Below, one piece after another: positions 11,582-32,200 of a DNA stretch of 64,000 nucleotides. A program made the translations under genes and the position numbers. The stretch comes from Rhea pennata (Eukaryota; Chordata; Aves; Rheiformes; Rheidae). The stretch lies in NCBI RefSeq assembly GCF_028389875.1, contig NC_084668.1, positions 17,875,993-17,939,992 of the forward strand, written 5' to 3'. Every line of letters begins with the position of its first letter. The first letter of the stretch is position 1. The notes beneath the pieces are model-generated. The model was not told the DNA's origin, made no database searches, and saw only the letters and a list, made by a program, of their open reading frames with translations.

Positions 11582-12690
11582 GCTGCTGCCTCCCCGCGCT
11601 CCCTCCTGTTCTGCAGTGCGGAACAGACCGGCAGACTCCCACCCCCCACAAGGGCCTAACACAGCCTGCACATGGCTGAACTTCCACCTTCTGCAGCAGC
11701 TGCCCCAGGGTTAGCCATTAACCTGAGTTGGTGAGTAACCTGCAACTGGGAATGCAAGTGTCACTCTGGACCCACCTGGGCCAGGGTGACAGCCAGCCAC
11801 GGCCAGGACCCCAGACACCATTGCAGTACCAATGGCCTGAAGCCCAGACCACACTCAGGCTCCTACATCCTTCCTCCCTCTTACGGTATATGGGGCCAGG
11901 GACTGGGCCATGGCATAGACACCTCTTCCTTCACACTCTTGGAGCATCAGCAACAGCATCCCCTGGTTCCAGCATCTCCTGCTCACGTATGTTTCTCCCA
12001 TGCACAGCATCTCTGCTCCACTAGCGCCAGTCCTTCCTCACAGTCAGCCCCTGAGGATCCCATTAAGAGCCATGTTGCCCTCTCAGCTACTGCCACCCTC
12101 CTCTGCAGACAGCTTCCGCTCTGAGCTTGTCACCGCTGTGAAAACAGAGTACACAACACACTGCACTGGGCTCCTGGGAGCCCAGCCTCCTCCTAGAAGG
12201 AAGGCAGGAAGTCCTGCCCACAGATGACACGTGGGCAGAAGATGCTAAGGGACAAGAGCTGCCTGCTTGGGTGGGAAGGCTTCCAAGGGAGCACAGATAG
12301 GGGATGCCCACGTTTTGTCACAGGACAGCGCTGGCAGTGCTAGCAACCACAACAGCAACCTTGCAAAGCCCTCACTGCTCATTAACTGGATAGTCAGCAG
12401 AGAGCAAAGAACAGTGGAGGCCATGCATTCCCCACATTCCCAAAGATGGGAAGTCTGCCTCTGTCCCATTGCCCCTGCCTTCCTGGCCAGGCTTAAGGTC
12501 CCTCTTGTCACCTGCCACCAGAGTCCAGTCTCTCTCGAGCTTTACAAGACAGCATGTCCCATAGCTGTAGCCCAGGACAGCCACAGGGTGTTCCTGGGGT
12601 GCCTGGGACTCCATCCCAGTGGGGCTCTGTGCCAGGGATGCAGGTGCTGGCCACAGGGAGAGGCTCAGGAGGAAGGACAAGGCAGGTGCA
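11582..12690. other. Intergenic interval between SLC23A3 and CNPPD1
   Basis: About 1.1 kb lies between the proposed SLC23A3 start codon and the CNPPD1 polyadenylation site. It should contain the SLC23A3 promoter and 5' UTR. It is not strongly CpG-rich, unlike the other promoters in this window, which would fit a tissue-restricted gene. No conserved exon, RNA gene or repeat was recognised. Confidence 0.4.
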
Positions 12691-12704
12691 CAGCAAGAAC
12701 TACT

Positions 12705-12710
12705 TTTATT
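12705..12710 (-). terminator. CNPPD1: CNPPD1 polyadenylation signal (AATAAA)
   Basis: A canonical AATAAA on the minus strand, about 840 nt downstream of the CNPPD1 stop codon. Cleavage is expected about 10-25 nt further, near 12685-12695. Confidence 0.75.
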
Positions 12711-13547
12711 GGAAGAGATTTGCATCTACAAAAGAGTGAAAAACAGGTGTAAAATCCAGAGTAAAAAGAAGGGGTGCAATGAGCTGGGCTGGTCAGCAGG
12801 ACAAGCTGCCTTCTCCCTGCCCCGAGGAGCAGTCAGGCACTGCTGTCCTTAGCTCCAGGCAGCCAGGATTTGAGATGGGGTCACAGAGTACCCCGCATTC
12901 AAAGAGTCCACTCAAGGCAGTACAAGGAGACACATCCCCAGCCACACCTCGCCACCCCCAAGCCACACAGGACACACCCTTTCCTTGGGGCACAGCCACA
13001 TCAGAGTCCCCTCATAGTGTGATCCCTGCATCTCCTGAGAGGCAGCCTGCAGCTCCCAAAGGGGAGCTGCTGCTGGGGCACGCCAGCAAGGGCTGCTTCC
13101 ACCTCCTTCCTCCTCTCCCCTCAACTATGCACACCATCCCCATGCCACACTGCCTCCCCCTGGCCAGGGTCACTAGCCCGGGCCCTCCACTCTGCACAGC
13201 CCCAGTGTCCTACATCCCACACATCACCTCTGCCCCCAAGGCACCAAGGGCCATGCAGCTCCTGCATGAAGCAGGACTCTCCCTTACCTAGCACCCTAGG
13301 CAAGCACACCCTACTATTCAGCTAATATGCCCTTGTCTCAGCACCCAATGCTCTGCAGCACCCAAAGTGAAGGAAACCTCTGCCCTGGAGTAGGGGTGGG
13401 AACAACAACAACACCACACAAATGCTGGTTTGGAAGTAACACAGGGGCCCCCAGCCCTGTGCAGCCCCAGGGATCAAGGATCCCAGAAGTGCAAGGAAGT
13501 GAGTTGTGCCACACTGGAAAGGGAGGGAAAAGGGCTGCCCCATGCTC

Positions 13548-19804
<6,257 letters not shown>

Positions 19805-20252
19805 CCCCGGGCCGCGGCTGGATCGCGCCCGCCGCCGGGCCCTCGCCGCGGTCTCCTGGCCGGCGGCCGGGCCTCCCCGAGGGCGCGGGGCCGGGTGGCG
19901 CGGGCGGCACCGCCTCCTCGCAGCGGCGGCGGCGGCGGCGGCGGCGGCAGGAAGCGCCCTGGGGCGGCCGCTCCGCTTTCCTCTTCCGGGGGAGAGGGGG
20001 GGGAAAAACACCGGAGGCGCATGCGCACAGCGCCCCGCCGCTCCCGCGGCCACCGGGCATGCGCGGCCGGCCCTCTCCCCTCCTCCAGCGGGGAGAGCGG
20101 TTTCGGCGCATGCGCGGCGCCCCAACGGCCGCCGGCCCTCGTCACGTGGTGCCGCCGGCCCGGGGCGGCTTCAGCGCGTCGCCGCCCCCCGCTTCCGGCG
20201 GCGGCTGACAGCGCCCCCGCCCTCCTGCCTCGGCGGCGCCGGAGCCGCGGCC
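19805..20252. promoter_or_regulatory. Bidirectional CNPPD1/RETREG2 CpG-island promoter
   Basis: Only 448 bp separate the CNPPD1 ATG (minus, 19804) from the RETREG2 ATG (plus, 20253). The interval is CpG-rich and TATA-less. Two palindromic NRF1-type motifs GCGCATGCGC lie at 20017-20026 and 20106-20115, with a shorter GCATGCGC at 20057-20064. A CACGTG E-box is at about 20143-20148, and an ETS-like CTTCCGG at about 19983-19989. These are typical of housekeeping divergent promoters. Confidence 0.8.
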
Positions 20253-23200
20253 ATGGCGAGCGGCCGGGCCGAGGAGGCGGCGGCGGCGGCGGCCGCCGAG
20301 GAGGAGGAGGAGGAGGCGGCGGCCGTGGCGGCGGCGCGGCTGGCGGCGGCGCTGCGGCAGCGGCTGCGGGGCTGGGAGGCGGCGCTGGCGGCGGCGCAGC
20401 GGCTGCTGGTGTGGGAGAGGCCGCTGCACAGCCTCGTCACGGCCGCCGCGCTCGGCGGGGCCCTCTGGTGAGCGGGCCGGGGCCGGGGGGGGGGCGTGGA
20501 CGGCGCCGCCGCCCCCCGTGGGGCTGCCGGCCGGCTGCCCTGAGCCGTGGTCCCTCAAACGCGCCAAGATGCGCAGCGGGCGGGGGAAATGGCTGAAAAC
20601 GCGGAGCCTCCCCTGCGTTTGTTTTCTCGCCGAAGAGGGGCAAACATGGGGTGGGGAGGGAATGGAAATAAAAGCCCTGACTGTGCAAAGAGTTGCCCCG
20701 TCTCTGGTCACACGTGAGGAGTCCTGGGCAGCAGGTGCGTGAGGTAGTCCTTGGACCGCTCCAAAAGGGTTAGGAAGTCTCGTTTGCTGACTTGGGTATG
20801 TGGTGGGTGAGGTGGCGGTGGGAGCCCAGTGTGCAGCCCTAAGTTGTGTCCTGAGGGATATCCATTCCAGCCTCCCTGCCTTTTCCTGCTGGTTCCCAAA
20901 TTGAGGTCAAGGAGGTTGTGGTGAGTGGGCTGTAGCAGGAACCATATGGCTTTTAGGGTGTTTTTAATTAAAAACCTGTGTACTTGCTTGTCATAAGTCT
21001 TCAGGGTTGGCAGTGAACTGTGGCCCAGGACATCTGGGAACTACTGCACCATCTAATCTTGTCTCTGCTGTATGTCATCTATGTTTCTGTGATAAAGATG
21101 AGAGCAGCTCAATCCACAAGAAACAGCTACAGAGGATGTGTTTCGCCAGGAGTAACCCTGCTGTTTTCCTTTGACAAGCATAAACAGGCTCCTCCCTGAT
21201 GCAAGCAAAGTGCCAAAAGGTTGGACAGGATTTGTCCTGTGATAATAAAATGCAGCTCCCAGCTACTGTGCCTAATTGGAGACTTGCCCAGGCACATTTC
21301 TGGTTAAATTTTGCATCCTTGCTCTTTTGGTCCATTTCACTCCATAATCACAGTCAGCAAACCGGATGGGTTCCTGGAATGGAAGGCTGCCGTGTGCTTT
21401 ATTTAAACCCTTCTACTCATTGATCTGTTTTGGAGGACACTGATCTTTTGTGAAGGCCAAGGCTGCTCTTTTTCAGTACGACCGTATTCCTGCCATTCCG
21501 CCTTCCCTCATTGTCGGTCTCGCAGGCGCAGCAGCAATGTAACAAGTCTGGAGTGTGAGTGGCAGAATCCAGCTGTGGATGGGAATGAAAAACATCCTGT
21601 TTGTTTGTATAAACAATGAGTCAGTTGTATTGGCAAGATACTCTCAGTTACTGTCTTTCTAAGAAGAAAAGATTAAAACTGTTCGGGGAAAGAGTTAAAC
21701 GTTAGTTGCAGATGAGATTGGAAAGGACAGATTGAAGTTGGAAAAGGGGGAGTGGGGAAAGCACGTGACCATACAGCCTTTGAAGTCACTCTGAAGAGGC
21801 TGCTTATATTTTCTTTCCTCATCCGTAAGAGTATTCAGAGGCATACATGATAGCTGGGTACTTAAATGACTTTGGGCTGCTCTACCAGATGGAAAGGCCC
21901 AAATGCAAGCTTTGAAGTTAGCGGGAGCGGGAAATGCGTGCCATGAGACTGCAGGAATGGTATAGGATGATGACTAAGGGGCTGTGTATGGAAAGGTTGA
22001 GGGAGGAACAGAGTGCCCAGAATATGGGATAGCAGAGAGAGATTTAAATATCATGGAGGAGGAGGAATTATCTGCAGTCCCGTGGAGCATTTAGTCTGTA
22101 TCCTGTAGTTGAAATACCTATTTGGGGAGGGGAGTAGATAGGAGGAAATTCTTTCTGAGTTGACATGTTAAGCTACAGAATTGTTGCTTCAGGAGAAGTG
22201 ATGAAAGATATGTTGTTCAGGTCATTATAGAGCCTCAGTAAATCCTTCAAAAAATGTGAATTTTATTCTGTGCTCCTCAGTGAGACACATCTCTTCCAAG
22301 TCCTCTCAGTGGGGAGCACAGCAAAGTACATGCGCTCTCTGGTTCTGTTGATTGGTTGGTTCATTTGCAATTAGTTATTGACAAATATTTTTTTGAAGAG
22401 TAGCAAGGTAAAATACCTGAGTGGCTTTTACTTTCTGGAAAGGGATTTTCATTAATGGAGAGAGGGTGAGAGCATTTCCTCTGGCTGTCTGAGAACAGTA
22501 GCAGTTGCTCTGCAGTGACTTAAAAACAGCTCCTCTGGGCTGGAGCAAAGTGCTGATAAAAGTAGGAATACAAACAGCCATTACTGGCTCAAGTCCCATC
22601 CTGGGACTTTTGCTGTTGAATCTGCATGAAGTAGGGAGATAAACTCTTTGATGTTGGGGTTGCATGAGTATCTGCTGGTGTTTGGCTCAAACAGATGTGT
22701 TGGAGAGCGACATGAAAGGTCTTAGGATAAAGTCAAGTGACTAACTAAACCACTTAAATGCTAGGCTTTGACTAAGCAGGGAAATGTTTGTGAAAAAAAT
22801 GGCATCTGGAAGCTGATACAGGATCTATTTTGGTGCTACCTGGGGATGGCACTGGATGTTATGATGACAGATGGAACATAAGTTTTCAGAGAAGGGGCTA
22901 ATTCTCCACCAGTCTTCTGCAGGGCCTGTTCGGCAATTTGTATTTACGTTATCTATAGCCTCCACCTTGAGCACTTGAAGGGACTTGTACAAGGGAGCTT
23001 TAGCCTTGCTTCACAACTGCAGGAGACACTTGGGAGCGGGAGGGGGGGGAGAGCGCACTCGGAGATGACAGGTCTGATCACGGTTGGATAGTGGGCAGAG
23101 GCACCATTTGAGAACGTTCCCATGGCTGGGTGGCTGCTGTGGAGTACAGTGCTTACTGCACTGGCCTGGAGCAGTCAGATGTTTCTGTTCTGTTGAACGC

Positions 23201-26200
23201 TGAGCAGCATTTGTTTGCTCATCGAGAGCAGCAGCTGCTTGCCTTTTCCTTGCATTACCCCAACTGACAATTTCCCGTTTGATTTCTAGGTTGTTTTCCT
23301 CCACTTCCCTGAGACCCCTCTTTCTCCTAAGCATGTCCTTTCTTGGCATCCTCTTGCTGGAGAGATGGAAGCCCAGATTCCTATTTGACTTCTCAGGTAT
23401 GTGATGAGTAACACTGCAGCTGGTGATGCAGTTCTGATGTTACCAGCTCCTGCACTATTGCCACAATCAGTCTCTTCCTGGCTCTGTTATAGGTTGTATA
23501 AGCCCCGTTCCTTCTCTAACTGCAGGCTTTGTTACTGTTGCTGCCCCTTGTATACTGGTGTCTGCCAGAGCGTTAGGATGTATCCCTTGGCAAGCCTGTG
23601 CAAGTAGAAAGAGACAGTTTTTGAGGACTGACAGAATTGCTCCCGTACTGAGAGGTGCTGGGAGTAGTCTTGAGAGTGACTGATGTGGTCCAGCTAGCTC
23701 AGATAAGCTTGTCAGAGAAGCTGGTGACAGATGTTGAAGTGTTTCCGCTGGGCACTGGACTTTCTCAAATCTTAGATTTTTCTAGCCAACTTAGAAAGGA
23801 ACATATTAAGAACATCTGTGGTCTTTTATTCCTCTTTCTATGCAGAGTTTAACTTCTGCTGGCTGTGTAAATTAGCAGATGCACATGCCCTTTCTCTCCT
23901 GCAAGTGTCATAGTGAAAAGGTCATTCCAGATCCGAGTATATGTGTCCAGCTGAGCAAGGGAGAGGAAACAGTGGGTTGAATTGCGTTGGTTTTAGTTAA
24001 TACGGTGTGGGCTTACAGCCTGAGAGAGGCAAAGCAGATGACAGCCATGTTGCCTTGCAACACATAGCAGAGTGGATGATGAGGTCTAACAGTGAGGACA
24101 GTTAGTGTATTGTACCTGTGCTGAACAGCATTTGGTCTCCGGCTAATCGTTGAGTCCGGTCACTTGGCTTATCTTTCATGTTTATTAAAGTCTTTGCCAA
24201 CCTCAAACACAACAGCAACAAAAGTAATATTCTTATTATGATGATAGGCATGGATTGGCTGCTGTCTGCTTTGAGTGCCTCCTTCACTGAAATTTCTTAC
24301 ACAACTGGACCTAGACCTGCCTACTTCATCCACTGCTGCTGCTGTTCAAAGGCAGCCTGGGGCCTGCTATCCCTGCCCCCTTACTCTAGGGAGGGTTTCT
24401 GAATGAAAGCCCTTCTATGTGTGTGTTTGTAAGGTACCCTTTATGTGACCTAAATGGGTACTGCCTTAAAGGGTGCTTTCACAGAAGTCCTGATAAGATT
24501 AGATACGTTTCGCTGTAGTCTCAAACTGTTTGCTTTGTGCGGTTCAGGTAACTAGGCAGCCAGACTGGACTCACCAATTTAATTTCCTGCTTATTCGCAT
24601 TATTTTTTTAAGGGAATAGTTTAAACCCAACCCAAAACATCTCATTTGAAACATGTCCAGAAATGCAAAGGCTTGGTGTCCCATACAGAATGGTGTTATT
24701 GAGGCACTTGGGGGTAGAACCTCTCCAGAAAGAGCCAGGCTTGTAAAAGTTGCATTATCTCAGAGGAAATAGGAAATCTATACTGAAATCAATTTATATG
24801 ATGCAGAGCAGTGAATAATAATAATAATAATAATAATAAAAAGGGAAGTTAGGCTAATCCTGTGTCGTCAGTTCTGTAAGAAGTTAGTGTGCATCCTATT
24901 AAGCTGCTCCTCAGTGGTGTTCCACATGTTTTGCTCCTTTCTGAACCCTTTCTGCCTCTCTGCTGCTGACACCAAAGAACATGGACACCTTTCTGGTGTA
25001 CTTGATTAGGTTACAATCCTGATTTCAGCTTATTTCACTGGACCACATTTCCTCACCCCCTGCAATGAAGGAGTTGTGTACTGCTTACCTGCGGGGCCTT
25101 CTGGTTGAATTAGCACTGCTAAATACTTTGGGGGTTTTGTTTGGCGCTGGCTTCCCGCTGAAGCAGAGGTGTAGCTTTGTGGCTTTCCTTCTCAGTGCTT
25201 CCTATAAACCTTTCCAGGAGTTTTTGGAAATAGGTCAGTACCACACCTTTAAGAATTGGCATGCATATACACAAACCTCAGCTTATGGCAGTTCTGTATG
25301 TCTTGGGTGCTGCTTATAACGTCATTTCTGAAGGAATGCTGGCATTAAACCTCAGCATTTATTCTGCAGTTACTCACATGGTGTTAGCTGGGACACGCTA
25401 ACAGCACTGAGATGCACAACTTTTTTAGGTCCTGTCAGAAGAGACTGGGTGTTTTTAGCTCCCTTACAGGATGTTTTCTTCATATGTAACCACCTCTATG
25501 TGGAGTAGTTAGTAAATATTGTTTAACGACCGAGGAAACATCTCCACTTTCTCCTGAAATGGCTATCAAGTAGGGGTGTTTTGTAGCATTGTTGTTCGGC
25601 AGCTGTGTTTTTGTTGGAGTTTAGTGGAGAAGAGCTCTAGCAATGGCTGCGTTGTGAGCGAATGCTCATGCTCCTTAAAAAGGGCCCCTGCTTTCTAGCT
25701 AAAATTTATACGCTGATGAAGAATGCCCCTTGGGGAAGTGTTGAAAACCTGTAAGAGCTGAGGAATCCATCAGTGATAATTTGTCAGTACCAACATGTAA
25801 CCTAAACTCTTGTGCTGCTGACTGGTCTCCCAGAAGTAACTGGTGTGTGTCAGATGATTCGTAACTTTTCACACTGGATTGTGGATTAATGACAGCAAGA
25901 TTTCAGCTGATTTTTGATGTTGTGAGGCCAGCTGGGTGTCCTGTTTTCTGGCTTAATTGTACTGGTGCTCAAAACTATTGCGGCATAAGTTGGAGTTAAG
26001 TCTTGCTTAAGTAAATTTGACCCATCTGAAATGCCCTCTAGGTTTATTGTGGTTGTACTGTTCCTCCAACCAGTGTAAGACTGCAGTGCATTGGGATGAA
26101 TAGCAGGCAGACTACACTACTGTAGGCACCAAAACACAATTGATTTTAAGAAAGCTTGTGTTTTGCCAGATAAGTAAAATCACATGAGCACTCTGCAGCC

Positions 26201-29200
26201 TGCTGAAGTGTTGCACAGCTCCCCTGGATGAAAAATCTTTCTGACACCCTCAGAAGAAGCAGTTGAGAGCAATTATTTCACTCCCTCTGTTGGCCTGCTT
26301 TTGATGGCTTAGACACTGCAGTCAGCCTGGGAAACGTGGAATTCCTGTGCCGTGCAACTTGCTGCATTGCTGGTGCATCTGCAGAGTGCATCTGGTGGAC
26401 TACAAGTGAGCATCTCAGCACCTTGTTTGGTTGTACTGGTACAACCAGTATAGCCTGCAATCATAGACACGCCAGTGCCAAATATAAATTTTTTAGTCAC
26501 CTAGTGTAGTTAAAAGATGAGACTTCAAGATACTGATGGACTTCTGCATGCTACAATTAAGCAGGTTTAGATTCCTGAGCACAGTAACAAAATACAACAA
26601 CGGCTGTTACAAGAGAGGAGCAACTGTTCAGCACAGGTGAAGCTGCATCCATATTTCTTTCTCAATCTGAGGCAATAAACTTGAGTTTCTTTCGTGGCCA
26701 ATGCCTGCTGGCTGCCCAGACAGCCATGCCAAACAGTCTTCGGTAGAGGAGAAGATGAGCAAACCAGTCTGAAAGCAGTTGACTCCTCTTGTCAGGCCAG
26801 ATTACTGGAAATCTGGGTCATGCTCTCAAAGAATTGCCTCCTCCCTTCTGTGGATAGCCTACCACTCCACTGCACTGTGCAGGCTGCCTGGTGCAGTGCC
26901 TGCAGCGGTAGGAGGAGTCTGACATACTTGGCCAAACATCCTGTATCTTGGGAGGATAGGGACAAGGCCACTACAAGCAGTTACTCACTTCTGTGGGAAT
27001 GAAGTGAGGGTTAAACTGAAGTCTGAAATCTCACTTGCTGTTGGCAGTGAAGCATATTCTTTTCCATGTGTTTCGCTGGGGAAGTCAGTTCCACTCTTGG
27101 GCCTCACATCTGGCTTCAAACCCTCCTCTTCCCCCCCCACACACATTGCATTTGTAAGCGCATTTCTAGACCAGCTGACCTAGTCTTTGAGCATAAACTC
27201 TTTTCCTTTGTTTTAATCCTATTTATGTGATGACATGCTGTGTGTCAGATAGGGTCCCACTGATTTTTAGAACCTCTGGGCAACTTGAACCAAGTGTGAT
27301 GTTGGCCAGACAAAGCTGTTTCAGCCTCAAAGATATTTCTGCCCCTACAAGTTTCAGAACAGTAAGCAGACAGTAGACAAGGGTAGACCTTGAGGGGCCT
27401 TGCCAATATGATCAAGGACCTTGTTAAAAACGGGAGAGTTATAAATGTTCTGCTGCTGGAGAAGCTTAGGTTGAAGCTTGTGCGTCCTTAGACTCTAGTC
27501 AGCTAGCCAGAAGACCCAAATCCAGGAGAAAGCAGGCTGAATTGTTCTTCCCTTCAGCACTACACAGAGTCCCCCTTCGATTGTCTCTGGGTTGGGTGCA
27601 AAGAGGGATGGGAGACACACTGCCTTGTTCTCAGCTGGATTGCTAAACCTTAGCAGTGTAGTTAAATTTGTGTCTTGCTGGCACAAGGTGCTGTCAGGAG
27701 ACATAAAAGAGCCATAAAATTAGATAATTATACATGAGACTGCTATTTGGTAGTTAATTCCATGGAAAAGGGCAGAGACAAGAGAAGATCTGTGGCATTT
27801 GTACACTAGTGCCCTGCCAGGGACTGTGGTCTGGTCAGCGGGAAATGCAGCAGAGACTGCCAGTGCCTTGTTTAGCTCCGTAGCAGGAGCTGAAGTTTTG
27901 CCCAGCTCGGGGATCGTGCTGGCAGCCCGTTGTGAATGACAAAGGCTAGGCAGCTGCCCTTGTCTTCAGTACGGTGCCACATCCTGTGGGGGCTGTGCTG
28001 CCCAAACGTGCGGGGGTCCAGGGTGAGCTGTGTGATCCCTGCACTGGAAGGCCCAGGTGCTAGTGGTGGGGTGCACCTCAGATAGGAGCACTGTGCCACT
28101 CATCTGTCAGCGCTGGCTGCAGGATGTGCTGGGACACCCTGAGACAAGCACTTTGGCGGCTCCGGTTTTCCAGGTATGCTTCACTGAATCCCGGACTGTG
28201 CAAACTCCAGGCCAGTCTTTAGTCTGATTCCAGCTTGCGTGTGAGCATGATAGAAAGTTCCCAGGGTGCATCCTTAGCTAAGGATGATGCATCTCCAGCT
28301 CTGCTCTATTCAAGTAGTAAAAATGTCATGTTTTATTTTTCACTTGGCTGACTAATATCCTCTGTTCTCCTTACAGCACAGCCATCGGAGGAGCCAGGAG
28401 GGGACAGGTAAGCTCACTGTGTGCTCCTTCGTGAGAGGAGAGAGTAGGCACACCTCAGTGTGACACTCTCATCCGCCCTCCTTGCTATTGTCCATAGACT
28501 GCATGGCTCCTGCTGTGAAATGGTGTCAGTAGGAGTTTCCACTGCACCAGGAGCTGTTTATCAGCTCAGGAGCCTCAGCTTGAGACTCTGGGGAAAGCTA
28601 ATGTTCTTCAAGTAGCAATAAAGCTCAAGTTCTTCTGACATCAGGAACTCTAGAATTTCTTCCTTAAATAAAACATAGACAAAGAGGATCTGTCCTGGGC
28701 TATTTGAAGAATCCTTCAGAGAGAAAGAAATTCCCGAGACTGATTTTTGCAGGCCATGTGTGTTGTCTGTAATGGCATAATTTGCATCCTGTGCTTGGCC
28801 GTGGTTATGGTTTTGAGCTCCACACTCTTGTTGTCTTGGACTTGATGCTAAAGAATGCTGCGTAACTAGTTCTACCTCTGACGCTTCTGTCTGTGTCGCT
28901 TTTAATAAATCGCTTTGCATCTTGGGCCTGTAGCATGGGGATGCTGTAGCACAGTGTCTGCTGCTTGGCTCAGGAGTCTCTTGGCTGTTCCTGCTGAAGG
29001 GAAAAAGTATCAACAAATCAAGTATCTTCTGTAGTTCAGTTAAAGATACAGTCGGTATTATCAAGCCCTTGGTAGGGAGCTCGACTTCGTTGTGCAGCTG
29101 TACCCCCAAACAAACTATGTTCAGAGATTGTCTTCTTGCTCTTGTCTGTCTCTAGTGAGGGGGTGACTTCAGGGGCACAGCCTCACCTGCTGAGTGTCCC

Positions 29201-32200
29201 TGAGCTGTGCCACTGTCTGGCAGAGAGCTGGGTCACCTTCAGGCTGTACCTGCAGGAACTGCTACAGTACAAGAGGCAAAATCCTGCTAAGGTAAGCTAG
29301 AGACACCTACTCTTCTGTGCAGGGGCTTTTCTCTCCGTTGCTAATGGCCTGGGAGATGGAGGAATGTCAGATCAATATTTTTACAATTGCTATCTTTGTT
29401 TAATATTTGCTATTCCTTACTTTCAGACTATGCCATAGGAAGCTTAAGTAATGAGTGATTGGCTTCCAGTATTTGTAAGCTAGAGCTGAACTTAACCCCT
29501 TCTGTGAATGGCTAGCTATGCTTTGTTTTATTTCCTAGTGTGCAAAGGAAGCTCTTTGATTGAGAATGAGGAGAAAAAGGGAAACCTACAGTCTCTGCCC
29601 TTTCATAGGCTCCACTTGACCCTGTAAGATAGTCCTAGTTACTTTGCAGGCTGCTGCTAGCCAGATCCAAATACAGCGGTGTTTCTGAGTGCATGGAAAC
29701 TTGTCATAAAGCATGTTCTGATGGCTGTGACGTGTGTTGTTTGAAAGTGTTTGTAGACAGGAGTTGCCTTAGCATCATGAAAAAATATGACAAACCAGCC
29801 ACTAAGATTATATCAGGCTTAGTGGAGTCCAATGCACAAAAAAAGCATGTTCCTGTCACTTCTGATTGTTCCTCTTCTGATATAACACTGTCTGAGCACA
29901 GGGAGTAGGGGAGTGGGACCAAGATGCCTATAAAGTGTGAATTCATTGGAAGTAATGCCCTTAAGATGCTCTAGCCTCTTCATTAGGAACAAAGCTTTCC
30001 ACTGCTGGATATAGTTAGTATCTTAACCCATGTCCTAGGTTGCAAGGCATCTGGTTTTGCTTCTCCTCATCCCCAGGAGAATGCAGGACAAGCCATCAGC
30101 TTCCACTTTCTCTAGAGGAGCAAGACCCTGCTCCGGTGGAGTTATGGGTTCTGCAAATGCTTCTGCCGGCTGGTTTATTGCATGGCAGTGGCACATTGTC
30201 TAGTAGCTTTGTAACAGCTTCCTGTCTCTGTCAGGATAGTACAGGCTTCTTTAAAATTCTGAGCTCTGCAGAGGAAATGTACTCTAAATGACAATTTGCA
30301 ATATCCCATCCTAACCTCAGGGAACAGCATTCATTTCATAAAGAAGGTTTCAGAACTTTCCCAAAGCTTTGTTTAATTTTACTGGGGTCTCGGGCTACCT
30401 TGGTCTTCCTGTGCTTGAATCTCTTTGTATGCTTACAGCTTAACCCAACCAACCTGTCCAAGTTGTGACCGTCAGCATCTGAACACAGTGCAAAATTGGG
30501 CAAGAAAATAAACTCTTGGACTGCTTTCAGGGAGTTTGATGTACTGAGTTTGTCAGGAGCATCTCTCATGTGCTCTAACTGGGTTTCCTACATCGGATGC
30601 ATAGATGTATCTCTGCCTCTTCTCACTTCTATTTGTTCTTCTCTCTCTCTTTCTTCAGTTCTGCATGAGTGTCTGTTCAGGCTGCCTGATTCTGGCTATA
30701 GTTGGACACTATGTTCCAGGCATAATGATCTCCTACATCATTTGTGAGTATAAGCAGCTTTCTTATCTGATTTAAGCTAAAATGTGACCTACTTGTGCTG
30801 TTGATAAGCTGGTAGATGCATACTTGTGATTTTCTTGAGGGGATCCACGCTGGATGATAAATCAATACAGGCAATGCGCCTTGGAGTAGTTTCTTGCTTT
30901 CAGTGTGTGCATGCAGTGCAGCTGTAAAGTCAGGAGAGGGAGCCGTGGTTAGAACATAACTTTACTCCTCCACCTACTTCTGGGGCCCTGCTGGCCAGAG
31001 AAGCAGAAAACTGTAGCCTTTCAGTTCCTTGGGTGGGCAAATCTGTATCTGCCAGGCTTGCATCGGAGAGTTATTAAAGAAACTGCACATTTAGCTTTAA
31101 GTGAGATCTTTTTTCACTGCATCATGAGTCCCTGCTAACTGTGAAAACTGTTCAGGTGGTCTGCTGCTAGCATGTCAACACATGAGCTGCATGCTGATAC
31201 CCTTATAAAAGTCTCAGTGATTTTATTTTAATAAGCCCACCTCCAGGACTCTGTTGCATACTCAGACTGGGGCCTGTTAGCTGAAGTGGAGGGCTTATGC
31301 TTTATCCTAATGTAGATCAGTATCCTAATGTGAATGAAGACAGAGATGTTTTAGGAAAAGATGGCTAATTATCAACTTCAGAATGAGTGAGAGAGCCAAG
31401 GAAAGATGAGAAAGCAATTGTCATCCAACTGTGTTTCCCTTGATGCAGAGCTTCTTGCTGGCACCCTTTGAAAGGGCTGTGTTGCACTTGGGCTGGCTCT
31501 CACACTCCCTGCGTCCTGTGTTTGCAGTGCTCAGCATTCTGCTCTGGCCACTGGTGGTTTACCATGAGCTGATCCAGAGGATGTACACACGATTGGAGCC
31601 TGTCCTGATGAAACTGGACTACAGCATGAAGGCAGAGACGCTACATCACAAGCATGAGAAGAAAAGTAAGGACCTGCCTTCTCTCTGACTGTCTGCAGTG
31701 CTGTGCCCTAGCACTAACAAAGGAGTAGGGGGGCATTTCTGACAACAGCGTATGTGTGAACAACTGCAGTGGAGCGAGAGCAGAGGAGAAAAGATTGAAA
31801 CTAGAGAGTTATGGGGAGGGCAATTGAGCAGGTAACTATCTTGAGAATAATAGATTAAAGCAATAGATCAGATTTGTCTCTGGGAATCTTGGGATTTGGG
31901 GAAACCTATGCAGCTTCCTACAGAGTAGGAGAGGTGGTGGCTAAATGATACATAAAAGAACAATATTCCTGACTCAGGCTCATGTTACTCATGTCAAAGC
32001 CTTTTCTTTCTTTTTCACAGAGCGACAAGGGAAGAGTGAGCCTGCAGCAGGTGATGAGCCAACAGCAGAGACAGAGAGTGAGAGTGAGGCAGAGCTGTCT
32101 GGCTTCTCCCCAGTGGTAAGAGCACAGAAGGGCTATGCAGAAACCAGTCCCTCCTCCATGGTCTGTAGCAACTTGAGAACTGAGGGGTCGTCTGAGTACA

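Noticed and set aside
31431-31527. Upstream extension of RETREG2 exon 6 (open frame from 31431, acceptor near 31448)
   Set aside because: Splicing there would place a stop codon at the junction. The acceptor ending at 31527 joins in phase and gives the conserved LLSILLWP sequence.
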